A DNA stretch of 8,833 nucleotides, from assembly GCA_012271025.1 (NCBI GenBank), contig JAAXHF010000226.1:1-8833 (forward strand). The letters are read 5' to 3'. Below are positions 6,723-8,833 of this stretch, piece after piece. The stretch's first letter is position 1; every line of letters begins with the position of its first letter. The translations under genes and the position numbers were made by a program. The DNA is from Deltaproteobacteria bacterium. GTDB lineage: Bacteria > Desulfobacterota_B > Binatia > Bin18. The notes under the pieces are model-generated. The model made no database searches and was not told the DNA's origin. It saw only the letters and a program-made list of their open reading frames with translations.

Positions 6723-6746
6723 GCCGCCCGGAGCGAGGGGGACGGC
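6723..6746 (-). terminator. Possible weak hairpin after the SDR gene
   Basis: On the minus strand, directly after the SDR stop, GCCGTCC (6746-6740) can pair with GGGCGGC (6729-6723): seven base pairs including one G-U, with a 10-nt loop. No U run follows, so an intrinsic terminator is doubtful. It may partly insulate the ars promoter, which begins at 6705. Confidence 0.25.
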
Positions 6747-7484
6747 TTAGAACGGCTCTTTATACGGCCGCAGGTCGACTTCGAGTGACCAGGCGGTCGG
6801 GTGCTGGGTATGCAGATACCAGTAGGCGTCGGCAATGGCGTCGGTGTCCAGCATGCCGTCCGCGCCCTTGCGCGTTATGTAGTCGGGGAAACGCGAGTGG
6901 ATCATATCCCCGTTGACACCGCCGTCGATGATGACATGGGCGACATGAATGCCCTTCGGCCCCCAGTCCCGGGCCATGGTCTGGCACAGGGCGCGCAGGC
7001 CGGCCTTTGCCGACGCGAATGAGCCAAAGGGTGGCTTGCCGCGTAGAGAGCCGGTTGCGCCGGTGAACAGCAGCGTGCCCGTGCCACGTGGCAGCATGCG
7101 CCGGCCGGCTTCCCGGCCGACCAGAAAGCCGCCAAAACAGCCGACCCGCCAGACCCGCTCAAAAAACTCGGCATCCATGTCCAGGATGTCTTTCATGAAG
7201 TTATTGCCGGCGTTATAGACCACGACCTCGAGCGGACCGTGCCCGCTTTGTTCCGCGCTATCAAACAGGCGAATGACCTCGGCTTCCTTGGTGGTGTCGG
7301 TGATGACACTCGTTGCCGCTCCGCCGGAAGAGGTGATGGCGTTGCGGACCGCGTCGATCTTTTCGGCCGTCCGGCCGGCGATAAAGACATGGTAGCCTGC
7401 CCGGGCAAAGCGCTTGCACACCGCTCCGCCAATGCCGATTTCCGCACCAACCCCAACCACAATCGCCGTTTTGGGTTCGCTCAT
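6747..7484 (-). CDS. SDR-family protein with atypical catalytic residues
   Basis: This 245-residue protein has a Rossmann-fold short-chain dehydrogenase/reductase architecture and is presumably cytoplasmic. The N-terminal nucleotide-binding turn is GVGAEIGIG (11-19) and the structural NAG motif is YNAGNN (90-95). The usual Y-x-x-x-K is F156-A-S-A-K160, so the catalytic Tyr is Phe. At the position of the catalytic Ser (13 residues before it) there is Ala143 in FTGATGS, and the VN of the fourth catalytic residue appears as VG (114-115). Lys160 is kept. SDRs with FASAK followed by a GPKGIHVAHVIIDGG-like stretch form a recurring subfamily as I recall, so this is probably a family trait and not damage. 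The ATG at 7484 is chosen for its AAGGA 7 nt upstream; an in-frame GTG at 7505 lacks one. The gene lies 30 nt after gst and ends 41 nt before the ars promoter. The substrate is unknown. Confidence 0.85.
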   Translation of the reverse strand: MSEPKTAIVVGVGAEIGIGGAVCKRFARAGYHVFIAGRTAEKIDAVRNAITSSGGAATSVITDTTKEAEVIRLFDSAEQSGHGPLEVVVYNAGNNFMKDILDMDAEFFERVWRVGCFGGFLVGREAGRRMLPRGTGTLLFTGATGSLRGKPPFGSFASAKAGLRALCQTMARDWGPKGIHVAHVIIDGGVNGDMIHSRFPDYITRKGADGMLDTDAIADAYWYLHTQHPTAWSLEVDLRPYKEPF

Positions 7485-7514
7485 TCCGCGTCCTTCTCGT
7501 GTCACATACGGTTC

Positions 7515-8123
7515 TCAGGCGCCGGCACTGGGGCGCTGCTTGATCGTTTCGTACCAGCGTGTCAGGTGCGTCCAGGCCGGGTCGAGCTGAAAGTCCGACT
7601 GGCCAATAAAGTCGATGCCGACCATCAGGCTGATGTCGGCCAACGAAAAATTCTCCGTCAGCCACTCGGAGTGCTGGAGATGGGCGTCGAACAGGCTGAG
7701 GCGGCCTCTGAGCACGCCGCCGGCCTCCTCCACTACCTTGGGATTCTGCTCAACCCCGCGCGCCGCAAAATACGGGCTGGAGTGCAGAAAACGCCGCGTG
7801 CCCTGGAGAATCACCCCCAGTTCTGCCCGCCGTTCCCAGGCGCGGACCAGAGCCCGGCTGAGGGGGTCGTGGCCCAGCAGCCGGGGCGCGGGGTGGAGTT
7901 CTTCCAGATATTCGATGATAGCCAAGGATTCCGGGATGACCGTGCCGTCGTCAAGTTCGAGGATTGGGATGGCGCCGAACGGATTGCGTTGCAGAAACTC
8001 CGGGCCGCGTTGCTCGCCGCCCAGCAAGTCAACCGGGCGCAGGGCCAACTGAATGCCCTTTTCGGCACAATAGACACGCACCTTGCGGCAGTTCGGCGAC
8101 AGTGGATGATCGTACAGCTGCAT
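7515..8123 (-). CDS. Glutathione S-transferase family protein
   Basis: This 202-residue cytosolic GST-like protein would conjugate glutathione to, isomerise or dehalogenate an electrophilic substrate. The N-terminal thioredoxin-fold domain (1-78) has the active-site segment HPLSPNCRKVR (6-16) with S9 and C12 as candidate catalytic residues, the cis-Pro in NPFGAIPILELDDG (P53), and the glutathione gamma-glutamyl contact ES (65-66) followed by LAIIEYLEE. The helical C-terminal domain has the N-capping motif NFSLADISLMVGIDF (158-172). The ATG at 8123 has a strong GGGAGGAGG ribosome site 5 nt upstream. It precedes the SDR gene by 30 nt on the same strand, so the two are likely co-transcribed, and it is divergent from the amidohydrolase gene. 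This context suggests catabolism or detoxification of an organic compound; the exact GST class cannot be fixed by eye. Confidence 0.92.
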   Translation of the reverse strand: MQLYDHPLSPNCRKVRVYCAEKGIQLALRPVDLLGGEQRGPEFLQRNPFGAIPILELDDGTVIPESLAIIEYLEELHPAPRLLGHDPLSRALVRAWERRAELGVILQGTRRFLHSSPYFAARGVEQNPKVVEEAGGVLRGRLSLFDAHLQHSEWLTENFSLADISLMVGIDFIGQSDFQLDPAWTHLTRWYETIKQRPSAGA

Positions 8124-8249
8124 GCGGCCTCCTCCCTATGCGTCCCTCCATGTGTCCCAAAACGGGCTGGAATGCAAGCGCGGCCGCCTTTTCTTGTGTT
8201 GGGCTTGGGGGCGTGGTATGGCCGGATGCAGACTGATGAGGAGGGATGC
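8124..8249. other. Divergent intergenic region (gst / amidohydrolase)
   Basis: This 126-bp gap lies between two divergent genes and should hold promoters in both directions. Strong ribosome sites are visible at both ends: GGGAGGAGG for gst, and GAGGAGGG just before 8250 for the amidohydrolase. TTGTGT (about 8191-8196) and TATGGC (about 8217) could be a poor rightward promoter. I found no convincing operator or sigma-70 promoter. Confidence 0.35.
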
Positions 8250-8833
8250 ATGAGCCAGCCGACGGTGATTTCGAGCGATTCGCATATTGTTGAACCCCCC
8301 GACCTGTACACCCGCGGCATGCCGGCCAGGCTGCTGGACCGGGCGCCGCTGGTCAAACGCTATACGACCGAGGACGGCAAGGAGGCCGACGCGTGGTTCC
8401 TCGGCGACGTGCAGGTCGCCACGATCGGAGCCGTCACCCAGGCCGGACGGCGCTTTGAAGACGCCAGCACGCAGGATTTTGTCAGCATTTGGGAAGATGT
8501 CAGAGAGGGCGCCTACCAGCCCCAGGCCATGCTGACCGAGCTTGAGATGGACGGGATTTGGGGCGCGGTGCTCCAGCCCAGCCAGGGCCTGTTCTGGTAC
8601 CACCTGGAAGACACCGAGCTGCTGTCGGGGATTTGTTACGCCTACAACAGCTGGATCGCCGATTTCTGTCGGGCCAATCCCGGGCGGCTGCGGGGCATCG
8701 GCATGATTAATGTCGACGATCCCCAGGCGGCTGGGGCGGAACTCAAACGGTGTGCCGAGCTGGGGTTGGCCGGGGCCTTCATCCCGGTCACACCGCTGCC
8801 GGGACAGCCGTACCGCGACCCCGTGTACGAGCC
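8250..8833 (+). CDS. Amidohydrolase-2 family protein (5' part, runs off the window)
   Basis: The first 194 codons of an uninterrupted gene are present and the 3' end is missing. The N-terminus ISSDSHIVEPPDLY (residues 7-20) carries the D-x-H metal motif (D10, H12) followed by E16, typical of the amidohydrolase-related family (PF04909, TIM-barrel metal enzymes including ACMSD-like decarboxylases and hydrolases). Further family signs are LTELEMDGIWGAVLQPSQG (around 95-113), the FCRANPGRLRGIGMINVDDP segment (about 144-163) and ELGLAGAFIP (about 171-180). The ATG at 8250 has GAGGAGGG about 5 nt upstream; an ATG at 8246 is out of frame. The metal ligands expected in the second half cannot be checked, so decarboxylase versus hydrolase activity is open. 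It is divergent from gst and may share its regulation. Confidence 0.88.
   Translation, partial: MSQPTVISSDSHIVEPPDLYTRGMPARLLDRAPLVKRYTTEDGKEADAWFLGDVQVATIGAVTQAGRRFEDASTQDFVSIWEDVREGAYQPQAMLTELEMDGIWGAVLQPSQGLFWYHLEDTELLSGICYAYNSWIADFCRANPGRLRGIGMINVDDPQAAGAELKRCAELGLAGAFIPVTPLPGQPYRDPVYE

Overview
The window is GC-rich bacterial DNA with strong G/C bias at third codon positions, which produces many long antisense shadow ORFs. It is gene-dense and short on intergenic space. Nothing in it fixes the taxon. The mix (a CoxL-type molybdenum hydroxylase, an arsenic operon, and SDR, GST and amidohydrolase genes of the kind found in degradative soil or marine bacteria) fits a proteobacterium-like or uncultured 'Tectomicrobia/Binatota'-like lineage, but this is a guess. 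No mobile element, tRNA, rRNA or CRISPR array was found.

Region 1 (193-4594, + strand) reads as one transcription unit of five genes. The first is a small eight-cysteine protein closely resembling E. coli YeiW (UPF0153/YkgJ family). It is followed after 31 bp by the large (molybdopterin), small (2Fe-2S) and medium (FAD) subunits of a xanthine dehydrogenase/CO dehydrogenase-family hydroxylase and a CoxG-like SRPBCC protein. The last four genes are joined by successive 4-nt stop/start overlaps (ATGA, GTGA, ATGA), a strong sign of translational coupling and a fixed-stoichiometry complex. The large subunit lacks the AYRCSFR loop of true (form I) CO dehydrogenase, so the substrate is unknown.

Region 2 (6705-4629, - strand) is a compact arsenic operon: arsR, arsI (C-As lyase) and acr3 (arsenite efflux). 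It has a clear promoter (TTGACA, 16 bp, TATATT) with an inverted repeat over the spacer and -10. The -10 lies so close to arsR that the mRNA is predicted to begin at the AUG. Together the genes would sense arsenicals, cleave trivalent methyl- or aryl-arsenicals to arsenite, and pump the arsenite out. The operon converges on region 1.

Region 3 (8123-6747, - strand) holds a glutathione S-transferase gene and then a short-chain dehydrogenase/reductase whose usual catalytic Tyr, Ser and probably Asn are replaced. Divergent from these, at 8250, an amidohydrolase-2 family gene begins and runs off the right edge.

The most interesting items are the YeiW-like/molybdo-hydroxylase linkage and its unknown substrate, the predicted leaderless self-controlled arsR, the paired vicinal cysteines ending ArsR and ArsI, the enlarged loop in Acr3, and the SDR with an altered active site. 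I see no wholly new type of system.
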